Notes under the pieces: generated by a model | The model's input: only the letters and a program-made list of their open reading frames with translations | Database searches by the model: none | Told to the model about the DNA's origin: nothing | Assembly: GCF_003202155.1 (NCBI RefSeq) | Contig: NZ_QFLI01000012.1 | Span: 82,055 to 146,054, forward strand | Direction of reading: 5' to 3' | DNA: 64,000 bases | Source: Marinifilum breve | GTDB taxonomy: Bacteria > Bacteroidota > Bacteroidia > Bacteroidales > Marinifilaceae | In this document: piece by piece, positions 1 through 8,830 of the stretch | Layout of the letters: each line of letters starts with the position of its first letter | Position numbering within the stretch: the stretch's first letter is position 1 | Position numbers and translations under genes: made by a program

Positions 1-462
1 TCCTATTAAATCTTCGGCTACCACCACCGACTGATTAAATCCTGAAATTTGCGTGTAAACTTCAGGGACATTTCTATCTGGGAAATAGTATTTTAAATAT
101 TTAAATGCTTGCTCCAACTCCTTCTCATCTTTCGAAAGGTCCGGAAATACTTCAGCCACTTTTTGCGCTACCTCATTCATGGTTGAATCTTCCAAAAATT
201 TATTCAGGTAATCCATATAGTTGGGATCATCAGGATTACCCAAACCAATTACCTTGTAACTGAACAAGGGAAGAAAATCGGAGTATTCGTTTTTAAACTG
301 AGCAAAATCTTGAGTTTCCTTTAATACAAATAAATCCTTATCGAATCTTTTAATTTTAAGATCTACAGAAATATGTGATACGTTAGGTGTTTTTTTCGAA
401 TTACAAGAGAATAAAATTATCATACACATTAATAGTGTTGAAATTCTTTGTAGGTGCTGCAT
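1..462 (-). CDS. gldB: GldB-like gliding motility lipoprotein, 3' end cut by window edge
   Basis: Only the first 154 codons are in the window; the frame is open to base 1. The start ATG at 462 gives a lipoprotein signal: a short basic head, a hydrophobic stretch and a lipobox LFSC with the lipidated cysteine at residue 20. The mature part begins with a polar linker and then VDLKIKRFDKDLF, a pattern I associate with GldB proteins, which are outer-envelope lipoproteins needed for gliding and type IX secretion in Bacteroidota. It is divergent from nadE; gldB, gldC and a NAD synthetase gene are neighbours in some flavobacteria, which fits, although no gldC is visible here. The C-terminal half is unseen, so the assignment rests on the N-terminal part and the context. 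Confidence 0.72.
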   Translation of the reverse strand, partial: MQHLQRISTLLMCMIILFSCNSKKTPNVSHISVDLKIKRFDKDLFVLKETQDFAQFKNEYSDFLPLFSYKVIGLGNPDDPNYMDYLNKFLEDSTMNEVAQKVAEVFPDLSKDEKELEQAFKYLKYYFPDRNVPEVYTQISGFNQSVVVAEDLIG

Positions 463-607
463 ATATTTTATCAGTTTAAGGATTTTGTAAGCAATTTTAC
501 ATTTATGAAACTCAAAAATAAACAAAGCATAATTCAAAGAAAAAGATTTCTTCAGTTTTGAGGTGTGGATATCTTAATTTACAATGGAATCATTCCCTTT
601 TTATAAC

Positions 608-615
608 TAAATTTG
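608..615 (+). promoter_or_regulatory. -7 promoter box for nadE
   Basis: TAAATTTG is an exact match to the Bacteroidota -7 consensus TAnnTTTG and lies about 53 bases before the nadE ATG. No clear -33 TTTG is present at the usual distance. Confidence 0.45.
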
Positions 616-667
616 CCATTGCCTCAATCGGGCATCAAAAAGTTTATTCGAGACAATACATATAAGC

Positions 668-2317
668 ATGAAAATAGCATTAGCCCAATTAAACTACCAT
701 ATCGGTAATTTCGAAAGCAATACCGAGAAAATTATCTCTGCAATCGAGAAATCAAAAAAAGAGAATGTTGATTTGGTAGTATTTTCGGAGTTGGCAATCT
801 GCGGATATCCTCCAAAAGATTTATTAGAAAGAAAAGATTTTATTGAAAGAACACAGGATGCTTTGCAAAAAGTAGCTGAAGCTTGTACTGATATTGCGGC
901 AGTAGTGGGTGGTCCTTCAATCAATCCAAATACCAAGGGCAAGAATTTGTACAATTCGGCTTTCTTTATCTCAAACGGAAAAGTAGAAAGCATTCACAAT
1001 AAAACCTTGTTGCCAAACTACGATATCTTCGATGAATACAGATATTTCGAGCCAAATACAGAATTCTCGTTGGTACAATACAAAGGCCAGAAAATCGCAA
1101 TTACCGTATGCGAAGATTTGTGGGAAAAACAGCCAACCGATAACAATTTTGCAAAATCGGAGCTTTACACCATTTCTCCTATGGAGGAACTGAACAAGCT
1201 GAATCCTGATTTTGTAGTAAACATTGCGGCTTCGCCATTTTCATACAATCAAAAGGATTTAAGAACAAACATCCTAAAGTCGAACACAGAGCGATACAAC
1301 TTACCTATTATCTATGTGAACCAAATTGGAGCTCACACCGAATTGATTTTCGATGGAGATTCGATGGTTCTGAACTCGAAAGGTGATGTGGCTTGCAGAC
1401 TTAAATATTTCGAAGAAGATTACCAGGTTGTGGATATGAATAAGATCGAAGACAAAGCTCTTGAAAGTGCTGAAGTCGACTATATCGAAAAAATTCATGA
1501 TGCTTTGGTGCTTGGCCTGAAAGATTACTTTGGTAAAATGGGCTTTAAACAAGCAACTTTGGGTCTTTCTGGTGGTATCGATTCTGCAGTAACTGTAGTA
1601 CTTGCAGAAAGAGCATTGGGCAAAGAAAATGTTCGCGTTTTACTAATGCCTTCTGAGTTTTCATCGGACCATTCGATTAAAGATGCGGTTGATTTGGCGG
1701 AAAATTTAGGTATTGAATACGAAATTGTAAATATTCAGGAAATTTTCTCAGAATTTCAGAAAGCACTAAAACCTAGCTTTGGCGACTTGCCATTTAATGT
1801 TGCCGAAGAGAACATACAAGCCAGAATCCGCGGTACTTTGGTAATGGGCTTATCCAATAAATTTGGCCACATATTATTAAATACATCAAATAAAAGTGAA
1901 GCAGCCGTTGGATACGGAACTCTTTATGGTGATATGAACGGAGGATTATCTGTTTTGGGTGATGTGTACAAAACAGATGTGTTCAAAATGGCTTGGTTCA
2001 TGAATAAAGACAAGGAAATTATTCCGGTAAATACAATTGTGAAACCACCATCAGCAGAATTGCGTCCAGATCAGAAAGATTCTGATTCATTGCCAGATTA
2101 CGATGTTTTGGACGGTATTTTGTACCGATATATAGAAAAAAATATGTCATCGAAAGAAATAATTGCAGATGGTTTTGAGAAACAAACAGTTGAAAAAGCA
2201 ATCCGTTTGGTAAACATGAATGAGTACAAGCGTTTTCAAACGCCACCTATATTGCGCGTTTCATCTAAGGCTTTCGGCTTTGGTCGTAAAATTCCATTGG
2301 TAGCAAAGCACAGTTAA
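668..2317 (+). CDS. nadE: Glutamine-dependent NAD+ synthetase
   Basis: The enzyme makes NAD+ from deamido-NAD, ATP and glutamine, the last step of NAD synthesis, in the cytoplasm. The 549-residue protein has two domains. The N-terminal nitrilase-type glutaminase half (about 1-265) carries the Glu-Lys-Cys triad: E41 in FSELAICGYPPKDLL, K112 in HNKTLLPNYD and C148 in TVCEDLW. The C-terminal synthetase half carries the ATP pyrophosphatase P-loop SGGIDS at 301-306. The length fits the glutamine-dependent class. The ATG at 668 sits shortly after a -7 promoter box. A weak hairpin follows the stop, so the gene is probably monocistronic. Confidence 0.96.
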   Translation: MKIALAQLNYHIGNFESNTEKIISAIEKSKKENVDLVVFSELAICGYPPKDLLERKDFIERTQDALQKVAEACTDIAAVVGGPSINPNTKGKNLYNSAFFISNGKVESIHNKTLLPNYDIFDEYRYFEPNTEFSLVQYKGQKIAITVCEDLWEKQPTDNNFAKSELYTISPMEELNKLNPDFVVNIAASPFSYNQKDLRTNILKSNTERYNLPIIYVNQIGAHTELIFDGDSMVLNSKGDVACRLKYFEEDYQVVDMNKIEDKALESAEVDYIEKIHDALVLGLKDYFGKMGFKQATLGLSGGIDSAVTVVLAERALGKENVRVLLMPSEFSSDHSIKDAVDLAENLGIEYEIVNIQEIFSEFQKALKPSFGDLPFNVAEENIQARIRGTLVMGLSNKFGHILLNTSNKSEAAVGYGTLYGDMNGGLSVLGDVYKTDVFKMAWFMNKDKEIIPVNTIVKPPSAELRPDQKDSDSLPDYDVLDGILYRYIEKNMSSKEIIADGFEKQTVEKAIRLVNMNEYKRFQTPPILRVSSKAFGFGRKIPLVAKHS

Positions 2318-2355
2318 ATGGGTAGAAACACCTATAAAAACGTATGCTGTCGAAC

Positions 2356-2380
2356 ATCGTCTAAATAACGATATTTTTCT
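2356..2380 (+). terminator. Weak hairpin after nadE
   Basis: ATCGT and ACGAT form a five-pair stem with a seven-base loop, followed by a T-rich run. The stem is short, so this is only a possible terminator between nadE and the next gene. Confidence 0.3.
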
Positions 2381-2411
2381 CTATTCGTTTTCCCATTTAA
2401 ATTCATTTATA

Positions 2412-2419
2412 TACATTTG
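2412..2419 (+). promoter_or_regulatory. -7 promoter box for the Crp/Fnr gene
   Basis: TACATTTG matches TAnnTTTG exactly and lies about 54 bases upstream of the ATG at 2473, after the nadE hairpin. This supports a separate transcript for the regulator. Confidence 0.5.
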
Positions 2420-2472
2420 AACTGTTTTAAAACATGCAAGTATATATTTTATAACCATATCCGATTATTGTA

Positions 2473-3189
2473 ATGATTGAGAATGAAAGAAAGTCAAGAG
2501 AGACGATTTGTGGAGAAGTAATTAATAACCCTAACTCTGTATTCAATGTTCTTGCTCCGTCCGAGAAAGAAGAACTAAAGTCCAATATGACTTGCTCTTT
2601 TTTCAAGAAAGGCGAATACATTTACAAAGAAGGTGAAAGACCTATTGGGTTGATTTGTTTATCGGAAGGGAAAGTTAAAATTTTTAAAGAAGGAGTTGGC
2701 GGACGTGAACAAATCGTTCGTATGGCTAAGCCAATTGGTTTTATTGGATACCGTGCTTTATTTGCCGAAGAGAACAACATTGCATCGGCAGTTGCTATCG
2801 AAGATTCAATTACCTGTACAGTTAGCTACGACTTAATTCTTAAACTACTTCGTTCGAATGCTGAATTGGCATTGAGTATTATTCGTTCGTTGTCAACCGA
2901 GCTTGGATTCTCGAACAACAGAACCATTACTCTTACCCAAAAACACATTCGCGGTAGATTGGCTGAATCGTTATTGTTCCTTCGTGATACATACGGATTT
3001 GAAGAAGACGAAGCAACCATTAAGGTTTACTTATCGAGAGAAGATATTGCAAACCTATCGAACATGACAACTTCGAATGCAATTCGTACATTATCGACAT
3101 TTGCCAGCGAAGGCGTTATTGCTATTGACGGAAGAAAAATTAAAATACTAGACAAGGTGCGTCTTGATAGAATCAGTAAATTAGGTTAA
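2473..3189 (+). CDS. Crp/Fnr family transcriptional regulator
   Basis: This 238-residue protein has the usual two-domain plan. Residues of about 30-150 form a cyclic-nucleotide-binding-type beta-roll (FKKGEYIYKEGERPIGLICL, then a glycine-rich turn). Residues of about 165-230 form a winged helix with LSREDIANLSNMTTSNAIRTL as the helix-turn-helix. There is no N-terminal cysteine cluster, so it is not an iron-sulphur FNR of the E. coli type; the ligand cannot be told from sequence. It has its own -7 box upstream and a strong terminator downstream, so it appears to be a single-gene unit. Regulators of this class in Bacteroidota often respond to oxygen, nitric oxide or redox state, but that is only a family expectation. 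Confidence 0.88.
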   Translation: MIENERKSRETICGEVINNPNSVFNVLAPSEKEELKSNMTCSFFKKGEYIYKEGERPIGLICLSEGKVKIFKEGVGGREQIVRMAKPIGFIGYRALFAEENNIASAVAIEDSITCTVSYDLILKLLRSNAELALSIIRSLSTELGFSNNRTITLTQKHIRGRLAESLLFLRDTYGFEEDEATIKVYLSREDIANLSNMTTSNAIRTLSTFASEGVIAIDGRKIKILDKVRLDRISKLG

Positions 3190-3209
3190 CTTTTAAAAAC
3201 AATATTGAG

Positions 3210-3238
3210 GAGGCGTTGGAAACAGCGCCTCTTTTTTT
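3210..3238 (+). terminator. Strong intrinsic terminator after the Crp/Fnr gene
   Basis: GAGGCGTTG pairs with CAGCGCCTC (nine pairs, one G-T wobble) around a GAAA tetraloop, followed directly by seven T residues. It starts 20 bases after the stop codon. Confidence 0.9.
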
Positions 3239-3325
3239 GTGGAAAAGTTTTTTAGCCTCACCATTTATAGATATCCCACCTAGTTTTATTCCTAATTATT
3301 CATATAATATATCGCTCCGACTACA

Positions 3326-3615
3326 TTTTAACATTCCTTACCAACTGGTTATTCACATGAGGTAACTGTTTATGATTTTCCGGTGAAAGGTTATGCCATT
3401 CCGCTATCTGTTTGTAATATTCCGATGATCGGTTGTGCACTTCCGCTAGTCGGTTGAAATTTTCCACCGAAAGGTTACAATTTTCCATTGCTCGGTTGAA
3501 GTATTCCACTGCTCGGTTGTAATCTTCCACCACTCGGTTGAAGCTTTCCGCCACTCGGTTGAAGCATTCCGCCGCTCGGTTGCAATCTTCCGCTGCTCGG
3601 TTGAAGCTTTCCGTT
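3326..3615. repeat. Array 1: about 14 degenerate 21-nt tandem repeats
   Basis: The array consists of units of exactly 21 bases, in register from 3347 to 3598 (12 units), with a decayed unit before and a partial unit after. The plus-strand consensus is close to GGTTGAAGCTTTCCGCYGCT followed by C. TTCC is present in every full unit after the first, and GGTT or GTTT starts each unit. Units are most alike at the high-coordinate end and decay towards 3326. Because 21 is a multiple of three, the minus strand stays open and reads as heptads such as NRAAEDC, but I see no sign of a real protein. It lies between the convergent Crp/Fnr and murF-alr genes. Confidence 0.92.
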
Positions 3616-3727
3616 GTAGCTACATAATAAAATATAAAATCACAAGCACATATACATACCACTAAATTTCAACATCTTATCAATAGATTACTTTTAGAAA
3701 CATTTCTTCTTTAAGCGATCAACGGAA

Positions 3728-3923
3728 ATGAATAACTGGTTGACAAAGAAAGTCAAGCAGAAAGGGATATTATCTAAGGCAATAGCAGAAATTAATTGAT
3801 TTGCATGGTAAATTATCAATTAATGACGATGATATTGCAGCTGTGTTAGGGATAGAAGCGGAAAGCCCGCAGCGAAGCGAGGACTTGCAGTGGATAGCCC
3901 GACCCGAAGGGGAACACCATTAA
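3728..3923 (+). pseudogene. Frame-shifted gene remnant with GC-rich 3' element
   Basis: Two short frames read like parts of one protein tail. The first starts at an ATG at 3728, runs MNNWLTKKVKQKGILSKAIA and stops after EIN. The second, in another frame from 3786, continues QKLIDLHGKLSINDDDIAAV and ends IARPEGEHH at the TAA at 3921. No upstream part of such a gene exists, because a stop and array 1 come first. The last 75 bases (about 3845-3920) are much richer in G and C than the flanks and hold short dyads such as CCCGAAGGGG. They resemble sequence blocks I have seen repeated in Bacteroidota intergenic regions, so this may instead be a repeated RNA or DNA element that happens to be open. 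I do not know the parent gene. Confidence 0.4.
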
Positions 3924-3956
3924 AATAAATGGTAACACCCTCAAATAAGTTGATTT

Positions 3957-4034
3957 TGATATTCTCACTCCAAGTGAGATTATCAATGGGATGGTATTTT
4001 ATTACTGATAATCCCACTTGAGTGGGAATATCAG
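3957..4034. repeat. Two related long hairpins after murF-alr
   Basis: Hairpin A (3957-3985) pairs TGATATTCTCACT with AGTGAGATTATCA around CCA with one mismatch. Hairpin B (4005-4034) pairs CTGATAATCCCACT with AGTGGGAATATCAG around TG with one mismatch. The arms of A and B are versions of the same sequence. B begins four bases after the stop of murF-alr on the minus strand. There is no good T-run, so they may protect a 3' end, bind a protein, or be copies of a small palindromic repeat rather than act as ordinary terminators. Confidence 0.7.
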
Positions 4035-4037
4035 GAG

Positions 4038-6509
4038 TTACTCTTGAAGATAAATGCGTTTTACACGGCGCGAAACGGTGGTGAGTATTTCGTAAGGGAT
4101 GGTATCGAGCTGCTCGGCCATTTGGCTTACCGGGTAATCGTTGCCAAAAATGGTAACCGTGTCGCCTTCCTTGGCCTCCACATCGGTAAGGTTTATCATG
4201 CTCATGTCCATGCACACATTGCCAACCACAGGGCAAAGCTTGCCGTTTACCAACACCTTGCCATGGCCGTTGCTTAGCTTGCGGCTGAAACCATCGGCAT
4301 AACCAATTGGAATAACGCCTATGCGGGTATCTTTTTCGAGCACGCCCTTGCGCCCGTAACCAATGGTATTTTCTTTCGATACGGTTTTAATTTGCGAGAT
4401 GGTGGTTTTAAGTGTGCTTACATTCATCAGCTTATCCTGATGCACTGCACTTACACCATACAAACCAATGCCCAGGCGCACCATTTCGAATTGCGCATCG
4501 GCAAAACGTTCAATTCCCGCCGAGTTTAGCACATGGCGATCGATGGCATAAGAAAAATGCTGGCGTATTGTATCGCTCCATTGCTTGAACAATTGTATTT
4601 GATGACGGGTGTAATCGTCGTGTTGCTCCTCATCGGCACCAGCCAAATGCGAAAATATCGATCGGATATAGAAATGATCGTTGCTGCGAATTTGCGCAAT
4701 TAAATCGTCGAGTTCCGATTGCATAAAACCCATGCGATGCATTCCGGTATCGAGCTTTATGTGTATGGGATAATTTTTAGCCACATTTTTGCGCAAAGCC
4801 TGCTGAAATTCGTGCAATATTTTCAGGTTGTAAATTTCGGGTTCCAGATTGTACTCAATCATGGTTTCGAAACTATGTGGCTCGGGATTCATCACAATAA
4901 TTGGGATGTTGATTCCTGCATTGCGCAGCTCCACTCCCTCGTCGGCAATGGCAACTGCCAGGTAATCGACCCTATGATACTGCAAAAGGTTGGCAATTTC
5001 TACCGATCCACTTCCGTAAGAGAATGCCTTTACCATTACGGTAAGTTTGGTTTGCGGTTTAAGCAGCGATCTGAAATAATTCAGGTTGTGCACCATGGCA
5101 TTTAAATCGACCTCGAGAACGGTTCTGTGTGCCTTAAATTGTAAGGCTTTCGATATTCGCTCGAAGTGAAAATCCCTGGCTCCTTTTATCAGGATAACCT
5201 CATCGTGAAACTTGCTTCGATTAAATTGCGACAGAAACAAATCGGTATCCTGATAGAATACTGCATTATCGTCAAACAAATCGGCCTGCATGGATATGCG
5301 CTCGCCAATTCCAATGATGCGATCGATTTTTTGCTTGGCAGCCAATTTTGCCACCGCTCGGTACAATCGCTTATCGGTGTATCCCGATTGGTAAATATCC
5401 GATAGGATGATGCATTTTTTCTTATCGATTTGCTGTCGGTTCATTAAATCAATAGCAATCTCTAGCGATCCCAAATCGGAATTGTAATAGTCGTTGATTA
5501 AAGTGCAATTGCCAAAACCCTCTTTAATTTCCAATCGCATGGCAACTGGCTCGAGCTTTAGCATTTCCTGTTTCAAATCCAATGCGTCAATGCCCAGCAC
5601 CAATGCGGTAACATAGGTAGTAATGGCATTATCGACAGAGGCACGATCGGTAAAAGGAATTACAAATTCACTGGTATTTTTTCCAATCTGAATGGTAATA
5701 TGAGTTCGATTGCCTATCCTTTTCTCCTTTAAAATTCGGCAAAAGGCATGCTTATATCTGGCCCAGGTGTATTGCTCCTGATTTGGCTCAAGGTTTACCA
5801 CAAAAGAATTCACCACCAATGCATCATCGGAACAGTACACCACCTTTTTGCAAGATGCAAACAGCTTTAACTTTTCGGATAACAAATGCTCTTTGTTCTC
5901 AAAGTTTTCACGATGTGCTTCGCCAAGGTGGGTAAAAACACCAATACTTGGTTGAATGATATCGGCCAATTGCTGCATTTCTTCGGGCTGTGAAATTCCC
6001 GCTTCGAAAATTCCCAAATTCGCATTGGTATTCAAATTCCAAACCGATAATGGCACTCCAACCTGTGAGTTGTAGCTTTTAGGGCTACGAACTACTCGGT
6101 AGGTATTCTGCAAAACCTGATTCAACCACTCCTTCACAATGGTTTTTCCATTGCTTCCGGTTATCCCGATAACAGGAAAATTAAAATGTTCGCGATGTCT
6201 GGCTGTAAGTGTCTGAAGTGCTTTTAATGTATCCTCTACACAAACAAAAGAAGCATCTGTATATTGTTTTAGGCTAATATCATCCTTACTGATAACAAAA
6301 GCCCGAACGCCTTTCTGATATAGGTCTGAGATGTATTTGTGACCGTCGTGGCGATCGCCCACAATGGCAAAAAACACAGTTTCCTCAGGCAAGTATAAAG
6401 ATCTGCTGTCAATTGATATGGATTGAATTTCATAATCGGCATTGCCAATTATTTTCCCATCAACAATCTGGGCTATCAATCCTATGGAATACAATTGTTC
6501 AGATCTCAT
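4038..6509 (-). CDS. murF-alr: Bifunctional MurF ligase / alanine racemase
   Basis: This 823-residue fusion joins two cytoplasmic steps of peptidoglycan precursor synthesis. Residues of about 1-455 are MurF, which adds D-Ala-D-Ala to the UDP-MurNAc tripeptide; the ATP loop GITGSNGKT is at 115-123. Residues of about 461-823 are alanine racemase, which supplies D-alanine. The PLP lysine is K494 (MVKAFSYGSG, for the usual VVKANAYGHG) and the catalytic tyrosine is Y718 (IGYGR). The same fusion is common in Bacteroidota. It follows tdk with a six-base gap and is probably co-transcribed with it. The racemase part, especially 4040-5000, looks clearly richer in GC than the MurF part. The window also holds ddl at 44.7 kb, which makes the dipeptide substrate. 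Confidence 0.95.
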   Translation of the reverse strand: MRSEQLYSIGLIAQIVDGKIIGNADYEIQSISIDSRSLYLPEETVFFAIVGDRHDGHKYISDLYQKGVRAFVISKDDISLKQYTDASFVCVEDTLKALQTLTARHREHFNFPVIGITGSNGKTIVKEWLNQVLQNTYRVVRSPKSYNSQVGVPLSVWNLNTNANLGIFEAGISQPEEMQQLADIIQPSIGVFTHLGEAHRENFENKEHLLSEKLKLFASCKKVVYCSDDALVVNSFVVNLEPNQEQYTWARYKHAFCRILKEKRIGNRTHITIQIGKNTSEFVIPFTDRASVDNAITTYVTALVLGIDALDLKQEMLKLEPVAMRLEIKEGFGNCTLINDYYNSDLGSLEIAIDLMNRQQIDKKKCIILSDIYQSGYTDKRLYRAVAKLAAKQKIDRIIGIGERISMQADLFDDNAVFYQDTDLFLSQFNRSKFHDEVILIKGARDFHFERISKALQFKAHRTVLEVDLNAMVHNLNYFRSLLKPQTKLTVMVKAFSYGSGSVEIANLLQYHRVDYLAVAIADEGVELRNAGINIPIIVMNPEPHSFETMIEYNLEPEIYNLKILHEFQQALRKNVAKNYPIHIKLDTGMHRMGFMQSELDDLIAQIRSNDHFYIRSIFSHLAGADEEQHDDYTRHQIQLFKQWSDTIRQHFSYAIDRHVLNSAGIERFADAQFEMVRLGIGLYGVSAVHQDKLMNVSTLKTTISQIKTVSKENTIGYGRKGVLEKDTRIGVIPIGYADGFSRKLSNGHGKVLVNGKLCPVVGNVCMDMSMINLTDVEAKEGDTVTIFGNDYPVSQMAEQLDTIPYEILTTVSRRVKRIYLQE

Positions 6510-6515
6510 TTAATA

Positions 6516-7109
6516 CTATTTTGTTTCGGTATGATTAATGGCTTTGGTGTAGCACTCGCGACAAAGTGGTTCGTACTCGTCCTTTTCTCCCAATAAAACC
6601 AGTTTTTCAGCTTCTGATAATCTGTGAGAGTAATTGGCCAAATTTCCACAACGCATACATATTGCGTGCACTTTGGTTACATATTCAGCACGAGCCATTA
6701 AGCTTGGGATTGGACCAAATGGTTTTCCTTTAAAATCCATATCCAAGCCAGCTACAATCACTCTTACCCCCTGGTTTGCCAATTCGTTGCAAACATCCGA
6801 TAATCCTTCATCGAAGAATTGGGCTTCATCAATACCAACAACATCAACATTGCTGGCCAATAGTAAAATATTAGCAGAGGTTTCTACCGGAGTTGATCGA
6901 ATAGAGTTTGAGTTGTGCGATACCACCTCATCTTCGGAATAACGAACATCGATATGAGGTTTGAAAATTTCTACGTTCTGTTGCGCAATCTTAGCACGAT
7001 TCAAGCGACGGATTAATTCTTCTGTTTTACCAGAAAACATCGACCCTACAATCACCTCAATCCATCCCTGTCGACCAGCTCTGTTTATATCATTTTCAAG
7101 AAACATCAA
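6516..7109 (-). CDS. tdk: Thymidine kinase, type II
   Basis: The enzyme phosphorylates thymidine with ATP in the pyrimidine salvage pathway. The 197-residue length is usual. The Walker A loop GSMFSGKT is at 22-29, the catalytic glutamate is in DEAQF (94-98), the lid and substrate loop follow, and four zinc-binding cysteines (151, 154, 183, 186) form the CxxC...CxxC ribbon typical of the bacterial homotetrameric enzyme. The start at 7109 gives a short polar head before the core strand. It is the first gene of a two-gene unit with murF-alr, six bases away. Confidence 0.95.
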   Translation of the reverse strand: MMFLENDINRAGRQGWIEVIVGSMFSGKTEELIRRLNRAKIAQQNVEIFKPHIDVRYSEDEVVSHNSNSIRSTPVETSANILLLASNVDVVGIDEAQFFDEGLSDVCNELANQGVRVIVAGLDMDFKGKPFGPIPSLMARAEYVTKVHAICMRCGNLANYSHRLSEAEKLVLLGEKDEYEPLCRECYTKAINHTETK

Positions 7110-7334
7110 TTATAGTTTAGGTAGTTTTGTGCCACTTATCATTGAAATCCAATTGCTTTTGGAAAGTATTCAATGTGTAAATGACATTGTAATGTGATTA
7201 TTTAAAAATTCAAATGGTTGTTTCATCGATATACAAAAATAGGAAAAGAATCTTAGCAGAGAGAAAACAATCAAATCAAAAAAATCTCGTTTCTTTGTAT
7301 AGATTTAATTTAAATCAATAATAAGCTCATTAAC

Positions 7335-8027
7335 ATGGATCATAAATTACTACTTCAGCTGCTCCAAAATAAAACAGAGGAAATTCAAAACCTATTGAAT
7401 CATTTCAAGAACAATCCTGATGATCTGAATAAAGGTTTGAATCTTTTAGCGGATCGAATTGAAAGTCTTTCAAAAGAATTTGAATTCATGAAGGATGGTT
7501 TTTCCAAGGTAAATTCTTCAACTCCAAAAGAGGTAAAAGTTGAATTGCCAAGTGCTGAAAGTAGCGAATCCAAAGTGATTCAACATGAAGAAAAAAAGGA
7601 AGCCGTTAACGAGCTAATCAATGTAACTGTTGAGGTAAAAGCTGAACCTGAAACTACACCAGAAATTTCTACAGAACAAAAAGTGGAAACTGTAGTAACA
7701 GTCTCAGAAAATTCAAAGGAAGAAAAAACTGAAACCGACGAAATATTAAATGACCAACTGCAAAAAAAATCAACAGAAGTAATTGGTGAAAAATTAATCA
7801 ACGATAAGCTCAGCGATATCCAAACTGCTATTGGTATTAACGATCGTTTTTTATTTATTCGCGAGCTGTTTGAAAACAATACGGAAGCATACAATTCCAG
7901 TATCAAATTCATTAACGAAACAAGTAATTTTAGTGTTCTTGAAGAACACTTTAAGAACAACACCAATTGGGATTTCGAAAATCCTACGGTAATTCAGTTT
8001 ATGGAACTTACTAAAAGAAAATTCTAA
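7335..8027 (+). CDS. Acidic coiled-coil protein with conserved Bacteroidota C-terminal domain
   Basis: I know no function for this 230-residue protein. Residues 1-60 are predicted from their heptad look to be a coiled coil. Residues of about 65-155 are a low-complexity linker rich in Glu, Val, Lys and Thr. Residues of about 160-230 form a compact domain with IGINDRFLFIRELFENN, a pattern I recognise from many uncharacterised Bacteroidota proteins. There is no signal peptide or membrane segment, so it should be cytoplasmic. It ends three bases before rsmI and is likely its operon partner, though the link may only be positional. Confidence 0.8.
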   Translation: MDHKLLLQLLQNKTEEIQNLLNHFKNNPDDLNKGLNLLADRIESLSKEFEFMKDGFSKVNSSTPKEVKVELPSAESSESKVIQHEEKKEAVNELINVTVEVKAEPETTPEISTEQKVETVVTVSENSKEEKTETDEILNDQLQKKSTEVIGEKLINDKLSDIQTAIGINDRFLFIRELFENNTEAYNSSIKFINETSNFSVLEEHFKNNTNWDFENPTVIQFMELTKRKF

Positions 8028-8030
8028 GAA

Positions 8031-8744
8031 ATGTCAAAATTATACCTTATTCCTACTCCAATCGGTAATTTGGAGGATATGACCATACGATCTATTAATA
8101 CCTTAAAAAGTGTCGATTTAATTTTGGCAGAAGATACCAGAACCTCTGGTTTTCTTTTAAAACACTACGAAATTAGTAAGCCTCTTTTGTCTCATCATAA
8201 ATTTAACGAACACAAAACTTCCGAGAATATTGCCAACAGAATTTTAGCTGGCGAATCGGTTGCCCTGATATCGGATGCTGGTACTCCTGCAATTTCAGAT
8301 CCTGGTTATTTCCTGGTTAAACATTGTGTTGAGCAAGGAATTGAGGTGGAATGTTTGCCTGGTGCAACAGCTTTTGTTCCTGCTTTGGTAAACTCTGGAT
8401 TGCCTAACGACAGGTTTTGCTTCGAAGGTTTTCTTCCTCAAAAGAAGGGACGACAGAGTAAGCTAAATGAATTGGCAGAAGAAAGCAGAACCATGATTTT
8501 TTATGAGTCTCCTCACAGGTTGGTAAAAACCTTACAGCAATTTGCTGAAGTATTTGGCGAAGAAAGAAAAGCTTCTGTTTCGAGAGAGTTGACCAAGTTG
8601 CACGAAGAAAATGCAAGAGGTACACTTACCGAATTGATCGCACATTTTAGTTCTAAAACCGTTAAGGGTGAAATTGTAATTGTTGTAGAAGGCAAAACGG
8701 TAGTAAAGAAAAAGAAAGAATACATTAAGAAAGACAGGGTATAG
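8031..8744 (+). CDS. rsmI: 16S rRNA 2'-O-methyltransferase (C1402)
   Basis: RsmI methylates the 2'-hydroxyl of C1402 in 16S rRNA near the decoding site. The 237-residue protein is of the tetrapyrrole-methylase fold. The visible family signatures are PTPIGNLEDMT at the start, ILAEDTRTSGFLLKH, then ISDAGTPAISDPG for cofactor binding and LPGATAFVPALVNSGL. The C-terminus is short and lysine-rich. It overlaps no gene, follows the coiled-coil gene by three bases and is convergent with porP, with a shared hairpin between them. Confidence 0.95.
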   Translation: MSKLYLIPTPIGNLEDMTIRSINTLKSVDLILAEDTRTSGFLLKHYEISKPLLSHHKFNEHKTSENIANRILAGESVALISDAGTPAISDPGYFLVKHCVEQGIEVECLPGATAFVPALVNSGLPNDRFCFEGFLPQKKGRQSKLNELAEESRTMIFYESPHRLVKTLQQFAEVFGEERKASVSRELTKLHEENARGTLTELIAHFSSKTVKGEIVIVVEGKTVVKKKKEYIKKDRV

Positions 8745-8830
8745 TCAATTAACAATGATCAATTAAAAATTAATAATATCCTTTTAGTTCAAGCATTTAA
8801 GCTATCAAGTTAAAAAATGACAATCATTTT

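Noticed and set aside
3321-3662. Open frame of 113 codons on the minus strand with heptad repeats
   Set aside because: It follows from a 21-nt DNA repeat; the head MVCICACDFIFYY is not protein-like, no promoter fits, and similar frames arise in several phases of array 3.
3820-4236. Minus-strand frame of 138 codons over the racemase 3' end
   Set aside because: It is the shadow of murF-alr in a GC-rich stretch and contains no family pattern.
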